Under the pieces are notes generated by a model. It was given only the letters and a program-made list of their open reading frames with translations. It was not told the DNA's origin and made no database searches. DNA of 64,000 bases from RGIG1681 sp017467625 (GTDB lineage Bacteria; Bacillota; Clostridia; Christensenellales; UBA1242). A program made the translations under genes and the position numbers. The stretch's first letter is position 1. Every line of letters begins with the position of its first letter. The stretch lies in NCBI GenBank assembly GCA_017467625.1, contig JAFUSN010000004.1, positions 496,001-560,000 of the forward strand, written 5' to 3'. Below are positions 32,726-42,130 of the stretch, piece by piece.

Positions 32726-33850
32726 ATGATTACAATTAGACAAATTTCTAAAAAGAGAGATTATAAAAAATTCGTTAGGTTTCCAACAGAACTTTATAAA
32801 GACAATCCAAACTATATTCCACCAATGGAAATGGACGAGATGAAAATGACCGGGAAGAAGAATGCACACTATGGTGAATGTGAGCAGGCTTATTTTTTGG
32901 CTGAAGAAGATGGGAAGGTTGTTGGAAGAATTGCATGTTTAGTTATGCATGAATATAACAAAAAGAACAATTCAAAATATGCACGTTTTACACGCTTCGA
33001 TATGATTGATAGTGAAGAAGTTGCACATAAACTTTTGAAAACTGCAGAAGATTGGGCAAAAGCTCAGGGAATGGAATTCATTCATGGACCACTTGGCTAT
33101 GATGATCTTGAAAGAGAAGGGTTGATGACATATGGTTTTGAAAATAAAGGTTCATTCATTGCAAGTTATAATGCACCATATTATCAAAAATATGTTGAGA
33201 GTTATGGTTTTGAGCCCGACTGCAAATGGGTTGAATGGAGATTGAAGTTTCCAATTAAAATGGATGAAAGAGTTGCAAGAGTTGCCGATATTGTTGAAAA
33301 GAGATATGGTTTCCATGAAAAACATTATAAAAGTGTTGGTGAACTCATTAAACATCATGGTGATGAATTTTTTGATTTGATTGATGAAACATTTGTTGAT
33401 ATTTATGGAACTATGCCATTTAATGCAGAGCTTAGAAAACAGACAATTGAGATGTTTAAACTTGTTTTAGATATGAGATATATTTGTTTAGTTTTTGATA
33501 AACAGGAAAAACTTATTGGTTTTGGTCTTACTTGGCCATCACTTGCCGATGCAATGCAAAAAACACATGGTAGAGCTCTTCCATTTGGATTTATTAAATG
33601 GCTTCATGCCATTAAACATCCAACAGTTGTTGAACTTGGAATTCAAGCAGTAAAGAAAGAATACCAAAAACTTGGAGTTACTGGCTTTATTATTAAAAAA
33701 CTTTTAGATAGGCTTTCAACAATTCCTAATATTGACTATGCCGATACAGGCGTTCAATTGGAAACAAACACAGGTGCGATTCGTTCACTTGAAATGTTTG
33801 AAAGGGAATTAATTAGAAGAAAGACATGTTACATTAAGAAAATTAAGTAA
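32726..33850 (+). CDS. GNAT-fold acyltransferase-like protein
   Basis: 374 residues. Matches a widespread family of about 380-residue proteins with a double GNAT-like fold: FVRFPTELYKDNPNYIPPM near the start, AYFLAEEDGKVVGRIACLV (first acetyltransferase-like core), EFIHGPLGYDDLEREGLM and GSFIASYNAPYY. The C-terminal core GVTGFIIKKLLDRL and TGVQLETNTGAIRSLEMFE completes the second. The substrate is unknown. The start at 32726 has AGGTGG upstream; the in-frame ATG at 32654 precedes the promoter -10 and is rejected. Monocistronic, with a bidirectional terminator. Confidence 0.75.
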   Translation: MITIRQISKKRDYKKFVRFPTELYKDNPNYIPPMEMDEMKMTGKKNAHYGECEQAYFLAEEDGKVVGRIACLVMHEYNKKNNSKYARFTRFDMIDSEEVAHKLLKTAEDWAKAQGMEFIHGPLGYDDLEREGLMTYGFENKGSFIASYNAPYYQKYVESYGFEPDCKWVEWRLKFPIKMDERVARVADIVEKRYGFHEKHYKSVGELIKHHGDEFFDLIDETFVDIYGTMPFNAELRKQTIEMFKLVLDMRYICLVFDKQEKLIGFGLTWPSLADAMQKTHGRALPFGFIKWLHAIKHPTVVELGIQAVKKEYQKLGVTGFIIKKLLDRLSTIPNIDYADTGVQLETNTGAIRSLEMFERELIRRKTCYIKKIK

Positions 33851-33856
33851 TTTGAT

Positions 33857-33893
33857 AAAAAAAAGAGATGGAAAGTTTCCATCTCTTTTTTTT
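33857..33893. terminator. Bidirectional terminator
   Basis: Long stem AAAAGAGATGGAAA/TTTCCATCTCTTTT with T runs on both strands, between the acyltransferase gene and the giant surface protein gene. Confidence 0.88.
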
Positions 33894-33898
33894 AGATT

Positions 33899-36800
33899 TT
33901 AAACGAATCCATTTTTGTCATCGTTTTTATTTGAAGGTTGAGGTTCAGTTTTAGCTGGTTTTTGTTCATCAACTTCAATTACGCTCTTTTTTCCAGATTT
34001 AAGATTTTTTGTTGAATTTCTTTCATGCTCATTTACAACTTCAACAGGAGCTTTCTTTTTGTGCCTTTTCAAAATAATTGCAACTAAAGCCATTACCAAA
34101 ACAACAAACAGAAGAATTGATGAGAAAATATAGAAGAATGTTGCTGTCCAGTTGTTTGGATCAGGATCTTTTGTTGTTGTGTCATTGTCAGTTGATGAGT
34201 TTGAAACACCCGTGAATCTTAAAACAGTTTTATCGTTTTCATCAAAGAGTGATGAATATTCTGTGAATAATTTTTCAGTTGAATATTTTTTAAGTTCAGT
34301 TCCTGCAATGATTGCATAACCAGTTGTTGTATTGTCGCTTGATCCAAGAGAGAAGGTTACGCCAAATCCAGAAACAGAAGTTGTGTTTGTTCTAATTAAA
34401 ACTTCATAACAAACAAAACCATTTGAATCAGCCTTTTCTGAATTTGTTGTGTTAATGTTGTTCCATTGTGTGTCTTTTCCATCAACTTGAATTCCGCTTA
34501 CAACAATATTCAATCCATTGTTTTCTTCAAAATCACTGGTTTTTACATAGATTTTTAATGTGTAGTAAGAACCCGTTGAAAGTGATTGAGTTCTTGCAGG
34601 AGTGATTGAAACATAGTCAGTTGTCATTCCATTTGAAAGAACTAATACATTTTGTGAATAATCATTATTGAGTTCTGCTGCTGGAATAACATTATTATTT
34701 AATGAAACATCATTGGTAAATGTATATTGATAGCTTGTGGTTTTTACTTCCGTTGTTTCATATTCTTTTTGAGTTGTTGTTGTTCCAACAATAACTTTCT
34801 TTTCATTTGGAATTGTGACTGTTTTGTTGTCAATTTTTGTTACTTCATTTTTATAAATTGAATCACTATAAAGTTTGTATGTAATTTCATGTGTATCTTC
34901 GTTTTCAATAGCTTTTAAATAATATTCAACTTTGTCGATTGTTACGGTGTAAGAATTTTCAACCTCAAGATCGTAATATGAGGCAATTGCGACCCCAGCT
35001 TTTCCAACAGTATAAGTTGAGGTGTTTTTAAGTTCGTTCTTAAATTCAGAACTTGAGTAAGTATTTGAACTTTCATCAATTATATCGCTATGAATTGAAA
35101 GAGTTGCATTTTCAAAATTAATGAATCTTACATTGTTAAATAATTCATTGCTATAAATATCAACATTTGTTGAGGTGCTGTGAGTAGGGAACATGTTGTC
35201 ACGAATTTGGTTAATTGTTTTTGATGAAGTTGTGCTTTGAACATTTTTAAAGAATACAGCACCACTAGCATTTGAAACACCAAGTTCAAGATAAACACCA
35301 ATTGTTGTTGATCCAGTTGCTACATAGAACTTGTAATTTTCCCAGTCACGAAGTGATGAAACTTTTTCTAAATCAATAGAAATAGTTGCAATTTTGTTTG
35401 CTTCAGTTACTGAAGAATAATAAAGATTTGCAAAAATGGTTCCTTTAAAATCTTTATCTGCATATGCATCAAATGAAATTTCGTAAACAGATGATGCAGA
35501 TAGACTGATTGAGTTTGAATACATTTTGTAAATATTTGATGTTGTGTAATTTGCCTTGCCTTTTGCAATTTCGCTTGAAATTGTTTCAGGAGAATAAATT
35601 ACAAACACATTATTAACTAAATTTTCAAATTTTTCAGTTGAAATACCATTCTTTGAATAGAATGTGTTAGGGGAATTTGGATCACTTGAATCATAAACTG
35701 AAATGTAGTCATCGCTTGTTGGAACAACACCAGCAACAACATCTGCAGAATTTCCAGTTTCGGCTGACCAATTTTCAGCAGTTCTTGGGGTTTCAAAATC
35801 AATAGCATTTTTGTAATTTGTTGTTACTGTCACATTATTGAAATATCCATTTGAAATTCCATTTGTAATTGCTGAAGAGCTTGGAGAAAGTGAAATTGCA
35901 TAGGTTGTTAAATCAGAATCATTGTTTGCATTATCATAAACTGTGCTTGTTATTCTTTCAATTGAAATATTATCAAAGTAAACTGTTGAACTTTTACTTG
36001 CCAAAAGGGCAAGGGTTACATTTTGATTGTGAAGTGCATTTCCTTCAATATAGAAAGAAATTGGAATCCAACCATATTCATTTGTTGGAGTTGAAGTATA
36101 TCCCTTTATGTTTGCATTTACTTCTGCTTTTGTTTGAAGGTTTGTTCCAAGAATGTGTTTTCCATTTGTATATAAAACTGAATTTAATATAATTGTAGCT
36201 TTTGCATCTTTATCAGTTGAATATACCCAAACTGTGAGTTTGTAATAAGCTTGTTGTTCAATTGTGATGGTGTTTGAAGTGATTCCAAGAGGAATGAGCT
36301 TATCTTTATTTTCAATCTTCAAAATTTTGTTGTTATCATTAAATGTTGATTTTACATATGAAACATCATCAGTGTCGGTTGTTGCATTTGAAGATTCTTC
36401 AGTTGAATCATTAGAAGATTTGTCATCAAAAATTGTTTCTTCGTTTATAACAGAAACATTAACTTTTCTGTTTGAATTATTATAAGCTGCTTGATATTGT
36501 TGAAGTTCATAGTTATGACCTTGACCAGAAACATCGCGACCAATGTAGAACTGCCACATTTCATTATAGTCAGTGTAACCATCAGTTCCGTCAATGAAGG
36601 TGAGTGATGAAAGGTCGAGATTGTCAACATTGAACATTTCATTCCAAGTTTTGTTGTTCCAAAGTTTAACATCATTTGTTACTTTTGAATTGAAACTTCC
36701 AGCAACAATAACCTCATTGTTATAAGAGTCAGCATATTTTCCAACAATGTCGTTTCCGTCTTGGTCTTTTAAAGTTGTTGAATAAATTGCTTTTTCATCA

Positions 36801-39724
36801 AGTGAAGTTTTATTAAAATCGGTTTGATTTATTAATGTTAATTTAATGTTGTCAAATAATACAGTTCCAGAAACAGTTGTTAAAGAAGAATCTGCAGTTC
36901 CTAGAATGCTTTGATTGTCGCCCATGTAAAAACGCATGTTTATTGTTGATGAAAGAAGGGAATCGGTTGCAATAAATATATTATATTGTTTCCAAGTTCC
37001 TTCAGTTGAAAGATGTTCAGCTTTAACATTAGTTAAATAACCATTGCTATCTTCAACATAAACAGAAGCTTGCATTTTTGTTCCATCTCCATATTCGCCA
37101 TTTGTGTATACATAGAAAGAAAGCAAATAATAGCTGTTTGCTGAAAGGGTGGTGGTTGATTTTGTCCCTAAGTAGTAATAGGCATTTTGTGGAGTTACAA
37201 CTGTTTGATTGTCTTTTCTAATTCTCTTATAATAGAGTTTTGTTCCTTCAACATAGTTTGCATCGCCAGGTTCAATTAAAACATAGTCTTCAGCGACAAA
37301 CTCTGAATTGTTGTTGTCAGTGAATGTTTGATAATTTGAGTTTGAAGAGGATGATGAAGTTGAAGAATAAATGTAAACAATTTTTTCTTGACTTTCTGTT
37401 TGATATTTGTAATAGAGAGTGGTGTATGATGAATAGAGATTATTTGAGAAAATTGGATCGTCTTTTGAAATTTCAACATACATATTTGATTCTGCATTAA
37501 ATGTTGAAGAATTTACATAAGTTATCCCAGCATTTTTGTAGTCTTCCTTATTTATATCAGAAGGACTGTCAATTTTAATATAGATTGCATTTTTGTTAGA
37601 AATTAAATTTTGAACAAATCTATCAGTGTCAGCAACTGATGTGTTATATTTATAATAGAGCGTGAAATTTGAGTTGTAGTTTGCATCAGTGTTTGCAATT
37701 GCAACATAGTTTGATGGGTTTTCATCATATGTTGTTTTTGTTAAAACTTTGTAGTATAAGTTTTTATACACTTCATTATTTTCTGCATTTTCAGCATTAT
37801 CTAAAACATATATTTGTTTTTGAGATTCGGTGGTGTGTTTATAATAAAACTCATATGAATTTTCATCACCATTAAGATTTGATGCAATTGAATCAGGGAG
37901 TTTTACAAATAAATTTCTTGTTTCGAGATCAGCTTGTTTAACTGTTGGATAAACTACGCCGTTTACATTTAGCGTTGTACTATCTTCATTTAAAACATAA
38001 ATAACTTTATTTTCTCCATCTAATTCATATGCAGCAGTTGGAATGGTTACGTTTTCAAATGTAACATTTGCAATTCTTTTTGTTTCGTAAACAAAATTTG
38101 TGCCATCCATTTCATAAGCAGAATCATCTGTTTTTGGAGAAGTGTAGTATACTTTTGATTTTTCAAAATAAATTTTGTAGGTTTCTGTATCAATTACATC
38201 AGGTGAATTTTTTGATTGTCTTAAATAGTAAGTTGGAGTTGTGGAATTTTCAACCAAATTAAAATCATCAGCGTTGTATTCTGGATCAGAAACATTGAAT
38301 GTTTTTATAAAATTTTTGTATTCATAATTTGGATATGCGGCTAGAAACGCTGACATTTGAGATTCTTCAATGTAAACATAATTATTGTCTACAGTGTTAA
38401 ATTTGAAATATAAAAGACTTTCAGTTCCATTTGTAAACAATTCAACAAAATTGTTAAATTTTTGAGAATCAGTTGTTGAGTAAAGATATTCAAAATATTG
38501 TTTTAATGAATCTGAATAAGGAATGTTTACATATAGTTTTGAATTTTCTGCAAGTTCCGTTGATGAAATTGCTGTGTAGGAGAGTGAACCATAAGTTGCG
38601 GTTTCTTCATCTGTTACGCTATCATCTTTAACAAAAACATTAATGATTCCTCTTGATAATGATTTTGAATAAGGATTCTCATTTGTTGATGCATATTTAT
38701 AGAACAAAGTTTTTGATGAGTTATAGTCGGCGTCTGCTGGAGTTACAATTCTATATTTTAAAAAGTTTGTTTCAAATTCAGCTTGCGTTAAGTTTTCGCC
38801 AATTTCATAAACTTGATTTCCTGTTTCAGCTTCGTTTAAAACATAGGTAACATTTGGTTCAGTTGAAGATGTGTAAATGTAGTCTGTGTTTCGAGCATTT
38901 TTAGCATAGTAGTATGCTAATGAAACAGGGGAATCATTTGCAATTATTGCACCAATGGTCTTATCTTGTGTTTTTCCATCATGTGTGTAAACTGCAAATG
39001 TTTCTGCAATTTTGTTATCAACAAGAGATTTGAATTTTAAATATGATTTACTATTTACATGGTTGAAAGATTCTTCATTTCCAAGCCCATCAAGTTTTCC
39101 ATCTGAATCATCAAATGAATATGCTTCACCAGAAATGAACATAATAAGATTTCTGTATAAGTTTGATTCTGCCTTATGTGAATCCGCATCATTAATCATA
39201 GGGTCTATTGATTTTGGTGTGCCATTTTTGGTCCATTGCCAAACATGTGTTACAAAATATTCAGCAAATTCAATAAAGTTGTTTGCATTGATGTTTGATG
39301 AAGATGAATTGAAATGATCTTTATAATACTCAAGAAGTGAATCAACTTCATTATCTTCTAAAAATTCATCCAGTTTTGCTTGGTAGGTTGTTTGAGTTGC
39401 AATGTATGAATTTAAATATGTTGAATAAACTTTTTCAAATTGAGCGTCATAATAATTTCTAAAATTAAATGTTGCTCCACCGTCTTCAAAATATTCAGCA
39501 AAACCATCAGGATAATTTGCCTGAAGTGAATTTGATGAAGTTGAAGAAGAAGTGTAGTAGCTGCTTGAAGAAATGTTTGATGATTTGTAAGCTACTGCAT
39601 TTCTTGAATTTGTTGCAAGTATTTTTAAAGGGGAGTAGTTAAAAGTGAATGCCAATAATCCCGCAAGAAGAATACTTCCAATTGATCTTTTGTTTTTACT
39701 TAAAAATTCAGATAATTTTTTCAT
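33899..39724 (-). CDS. Giant membrane-anchored surface protein with repeated modules
   Basis: 1,941 residues. Signal sequence at the N-terminus (basic KKLSEFLSKNKRSIGS then SILLAGLLAFTFNY). A helical region (40-270) is followed by about eight 40-60-residue repeats (280-860) built around LYYKYxTESQ-like and YIYI(E/D) strands. At least four beta-sandwich modules then follow, resembling carbohydrate-binding/galactose-binding folds (each with S-x-YY-L/V-SFxVY ... W-xY-xF-I-A ... VYFDNI), around residues 870-990, 1110-1230, 1370-1480 and 1640-1760. The C-terminus has one membrane helix (FFYIFSSILLFVVLVMALVAIIL) and a basic/acidic cytoplasmic tail; no LPXTG. Very rich in Ser, Thr, Asn, Tyr. No enzyme motif was seen; adhesion or glycan binding is the likely role. 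Confidence 0.85.
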   Translation of the reverse strand: MKKLSEFLSKNKRSIGSILLAGLLAFTFNYSPLKILATNSRNAVAYKSSNISSSSYYTSSSTSSNSLQANYPDGFAEYFEDGGATFNFRNYYDAQFEKVYSTYLNSYIATQTTYQAKLDEFLEDNEVDSLLEYYKDHFNSSSSNINANNFIEFAEYFVTHVWQWTKNGTPKSIDPMINDADSHKAESNLYRNLIMFISGEAYSFDDSDGKLDGLGNEESFNHVNSKSYLKFKSLVDNKIAETFAVYTHDGKTQDKTIGAIIANDSPVSLAYYYAKNARNTDYIYTSSTEPNVTYVLNEAETGNQVYEIGENLTQAEFETNFLKYRIVTPADADYNSSKTLFYKYASTNENPYSKSLSRGIINVFVKDDSVTDEETATYGSLSYTAISSTELAENSKLYVNIPYSDSLKQYFEYLYSTTDSQKFNNFVELFTNGTESLLYFKFNTVDNNYVYIEESQMSAFLAAYPNYEYKNFIKTFNVSDPEYNADDFNLVENSTTPTYYLRQSKNSPDVIDTETYKIYFEKSKVYYTSPKTDDSAYEMDGTNFVYETKRIANVTFENVTIPTAAYELDGENKVIYVLNEDSTTLNVNGVVYPTVKQADLETRNLFVKLPDSIASNLNGDENSYEFYYKHTTESQKQIYVLDNAENAENNEVYKNLYYKVLTKTTYDENPSNYVAIANTDANYNSNFTLYYKYNTSVADTDRFVQNLISNKNAIYIKIDSPSDINKEDYKNAGITYVNSSTFNAESNMYVEISKDDPIFSNNLYSSYTTLYYKYQTESQEKIVYIYSSTSSSSSNSNYQTFTDNNNSEFVAEDYVLIEPGDANYVEGTKLYYKRIRKDNQTVVTPQNAYYYLGTKSTTTLSANSYYLLSFYVYTNGEYGDGTKMQASVYVEDSNGYLTNVKAEHLSTEGTWKQYNIFIATDSLLSSTINMRFYMGDNQSILGTADSSLTTVSGTVLFDNIKLTLINQTDFNKTSLDEKAIYSTTLKDQDGNDIVGKYADSYNNEVIVAGSFNSKVTNDVKLWNNKTWNEMFNVDNLDLSSLTFIDGTDGYTDYNEMWQFYIGRDVSGQGHNYELQQYQAAYNNSNRKVNVSVINEETIFDDKSSNDSTEESSNATTDTDDVSYVKSTFNDNNKILKIENKDKLIPLGITSNTITIEQQAYYKLTVWVYSTDKDAKATIILNSVLYTNGKHILGTNLQTKAEVNANIKGYTSTPTNEYGWIPISFYIEGNALHNQNVTLALLASKSSTVYFDNISIERITSTVYDNANNDSDLTTYAISLSPSSSAITNGISNGYFNNVTVTTNYKNAIDFETPRTAENWSAETGNSADVVAGVVPTSDDYISVYDSSDPNSPNTFYSKNGISTEKFENLVNNVFVIYSPETISSEIAKGKANYTTSNIYKMYSNSISLSASSVYEISFDAYADKDFKGTIFANLYYSSVTEANKIATISIDLEKVSSLRDWENYKFYVATGSTTIGVYLELGVSNASGAVFFKNVQSTTSSKTINQIRDNMFPTHSTSTNVDIYSNELFNNVRFINFENATLSIHSDIIDESSNTYSSSEFKNELKNTSTYTVGKAGVAIASYYDLEVENSYTVTIDKVEYYLKAIENEDTHEITYKLYSDSIYKNEVTKIDNKTVTIPNEKKVIVGTTTTQKEYETTEVKTTSYQYTFTNDVSLNNNVIPAAELNNDYSQNVLVLSNGMTTDYVSITPARTQSLSTGSYYTLKIYVKTSDFEENNGLNIVVSGIQVDGKDTQWNNINTTNSEKADSNGFVCYEVLIRTNTTSVSGFGVTFSLGSSDNTTTGYAIIAGTELKKYSTEKLFTEYSSLFDENDKTVLRFTGVSNSSTDNDTTTKDPDPNNWTATFFYIFSSILLFVVLVMALVAIILKRHKKKAPVEVVNEHERNSTKNLKSGKKSVIEVDEQKPAKTEPQPSNKNDDKNGFV

Positions 39725-39900
39725 TGTGTTTCCGTCCCATTTTTAACTTCTTTTATATTCTAGTATATTTATGTCCAAAAATCAACCATTTAACAAAAAT
39801 TAAAAGGATTTATAGAGGTTAAAATTTTAAAAGTTTTGTCAAAAAATCAATTGTTTTTGGAGTTTGTTATATCATTTTCAAAAAGAGGAACAATAACTAT

Positions 39901-40281
39901 ATGGATAGTAGTGAAAAGTTAAAAATCAAGCAAAAAATTATGCTTGGATTTCTTGGTTTTTTGTCTGGTGTTGTAAATGGTTTTTTTGGTGCTGGAGGTG
40001 GCCTTGTTATTGTTCCTGGAATAAAATTAATCGGGAAAGTGGAAAGTAAAAAAGCACACGCCACAAGCATCCTAATTGTTTTGTCTATGTGCTTGGTTTC
40101 AGGTGTTGTTTATACCATAAGTGGAAATGTTGAATATGGGCTTGTTGGAAATTGTTTAATTGGTGCGATTTTGGGATGCATTATTGGAACCTTTGCATTA
40201 AAAAAGTTTAAAAATATTGTTGTTGAAATTTTATTTTCAATAATTTTAATTTTTTGTGGAATTATGATGATTACACTATAA
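39901..40281 (+). CDS. TauE/SafE-family permease, half-size protein 1
   Basis: 126 residues with three to four hydrophobic segments and the TauE/SafE repeat signature FLSGVVNGFFGAGGGLVIVPGIKLIG followed by KKAHATSILIVL. Full-length family members (about 250 residues) carry two such repeats; here each is a separate gene, this one and the next. The family exports sulfite, sulfoacetate or other small organosulfur and carboxylate anions. RBS GAGGAAC, 10 nt from the ATG. Confidence 0.8.
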   Translation: MDSSEKLKIKQKIMLGFLGFLSGVVNGFFGAGGGLVIVPGIKLIGKVESKKAHATSILIVLSMCLVSGVVYTISGNVEYGLVGNCLIGAILGCIIGTFALKKFKNIVVEILFSIILIFCGIMMITL

Positions 40282-40343
40282 ATTGCAAAATTTTGCTTAA
40301 AAATTAAAAAAATATATCAAATTACAGTTATTTTAATTTAAAA

Positions 40344-40721
40344 ATGCGTTTTTTATTAATAATTATCATTTCATTTTTATCAGGATTTATCTCTGGGATG
40401 GGGATGGGTGGAGGTTCTGTTTTGGTTCCCGCTCTATCCATAATTTTTGGTTGCACACAAATAATTTCACAATCGACTAATGTGATTGTTTTTATTGTGA
40501 TTTCTATTTTTGCTGTTATAATTTACACTAAAAATAAACTTATTGATTTTAAAATGTTTTTTGTTGTTTCAATTCCTGCGGTTTTAATTTCTGCAATTTC
40601 ATCAATTTTCACATTGAAAATTAGTTCAAAAACACTTAAATTTTGCTTTGCAATATTTATTATCGCTTTAGGCTTATTTTCTTTTTTTAATTCAATTTTA
40701 AAAGCTAAAAAGAGGTCATAA
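40344..40721 (+). CDS. TauE/SafE-family permease, half-size protein 2
   Basis: 125 residues, the second half-size unit: FLSGFISGMGMGGGSVLVPALSIIFG then ISQSTNVIVFIVISIFAVIIY, and two further hydrophobic segments. It probably pairs with the product of the gene 62 nt upstream to build one transporter. No RBS precedes the ATG; an AT-rich TTTAAT lies 6 nt upstream, but without a -35. A short hairpin with an imperfect stem lies just after the stop (40714-40748). Confidence 0.78.
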   Translation: MRFLLIIIISFLSGFISGMGMGGGSVLVPALSIIFGCTQIISQSTNVIVFIVISIFAVIIYTKNKLIDFKMFFVVSIPAVLISAISSIFTLKISSKTLKFCFAIFIIALGLFSFFNSILKAKKRS

Positions 40722-40810
40722 AGTAAATTTGTTTTATGGCTTATTTTTGTTTTACAAAAATACCAAAATTTGATAAAATTGACTTGTAAAATAAGAAGAG
40801 GTATATTCTT

Positions 40811-42130
40811 GTGAAATTAGTTGAATTTAAGGGAATTTATCCTAAAAAGAAAAAAGAAACTGCTGGACTTGATTTGGTGACAATGACGCCAGCTCAGTTT
40901 TATAATGTGCCATTAAAAGTTTCAGGAATTCCTGAATCTGTTCCATGTGTTAAAATTGGAGATGAAGTTAAACAGGGAACTTTGATTGCACAACCTGCTG
41001 GACGGGTTGGAATTAATATTTTTTCTCCTGTTTCTGGAAAAGTTTTAAATATTTTTTCAAGACTCACATCTTCAGGAGAAATGGCAAAACATATTTTAAT
41101 TATGAATAACAATAAAGATGAAGTTGAAAATCTGCCAGAGATTGATTCAATTAGTGATGTTGTTTTGATTGATAGGCTTAGGCTCGCTGGGGTTATTGAT
41201 ACAATTTCATCAATGCCTGCTTATTTGAAATATGCTTATACTGGATCTAGGTCATACAGAACTCTTTTAATTTTTTTGGATAGCACTGATCCTAATAACA
41301 CTGTTAACCAAACATTAACTGAGTTTAAAATGGAGGAAGTTGTTAATGGTGCAAGGTATTTTATGAATGTTACCAGTGCATCTACAATTACTTTTGTTTT
41401 GACTGAAGCAAACTACAAACTTGGAACAAAGCTTAAAAAGCATATTGAAGAAACTAAAAAAAATTACGACTTTAAAATTAAGTATATTCCTAATAAATAT
41501 CCATTTGAAAATCCACATATTTTAGCAAATTTGGTTTGCAACAAGAAAATTAACAACAAAACAAGTTTTTTGGATTCTGGAATTTCTATTGAAAGCGCTG
41601 AGGCGTGTTATAATTTTTGCCGTGCAGTTGAATTTAATAAGCCAGTTACAACAAATGTCATTACGCTTGATGGCGATAATGTTGAACGCAAGGGGAACTA
41701 CATTATTCAAAATGGTGTTTCATTTGGAAGTCTTTTGGATTTTGCTGGGATTGTTAATAAAGAGGCGAAATCAGTTTTGATTGATGGGGGAATCTTAGCG
41801 GGTAAGGCGCAGTTTAATCGAGATATTTCAATTTCACAATTATCAAATACAATTATTTTTAATAAGTTTGATGAATTAACGACGAGAACTGAAAATCCAT
41901 GTATTTCATGTGGAAAGTGTCAGAAGGTTTGTCCAATGATGCTGAATCCGGCTAGAATTGATCAAGCATTTTTAGATGAGGATATTGATGAATTGAAACA
42001 ACTTGATATTCACTCATGCATTGATTGCGGGTGTTGCTCGTATGTTTGTCCTGCAAAAAGATTTTTGGCGCAGCGAATTGCGCTTGCAAAATTTAATGAT
42101 AAAAAGTCAGGAGGTGCTGTAAATGGATAA
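40811..42130 (+). CDS. rnfC: RnfC-like subunit without nucleotide-binding loop
   Basis: 439 residues. RnfC normally oxidises or reduces NADH with FMN and passes electrons through two [4Fe-4S] clusters. The N-terminal barrel-sandwich region (VKIGDEVKQGTLIAQPAGRVGINIFSPVSGKV) and both C-terminal ferredoxin motifs (C364/367/370/374 and C403/406/409/413) are intact. Where the family has GxGGAGFPT, this protein reads AGVIDTISSMPAYLK (residues 126-140), and the following INGAECEPY region reads IFLDSTDPN, so the flavin/NADH site appears lost. Starts on GTG with GAGG 10 nt upstream. First gene of a C-D-E-A-B operon lacking rnfG. Confidence 0.85.
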   Translation: MKLVEFKGIYPKKKKETAGLDLVTMTPAQFYNVPLKVSGIPESVPCVKIGDEVKQGTLIAQPAGRVGINIFSPVSGKVLNIFSRLTSSGEMAKHILIMNNNKDEVENLPEIDSISDVVLIDRLRLAGVIDTISSMPAYLKYAYTGSRSYRTLLIFLDSTDPNNTVNQTLTEFKMEEVVNGARYFMNVTSASTITFVLTEANYKLGTKLKKHIEETKKNYDFKIKYIPNKYPFENPHILANLVCNKKINNKTSFLDSGISIESAEACYNFCRAVEFNKPVTTNVITLDGDNVERKGNYIIQNGVSFGSLLDFAGIVNKEAKSVLIDGGILAGKAQFNRDISISQLSNTIIFNKFDELTTRTENPCISCGKCQKVCPMMLNPARIDQAFLDEDIDELKQLDIHSCIDCGCCSYVCPAKRFLAQRIALAKFNDKKSGGAVNG

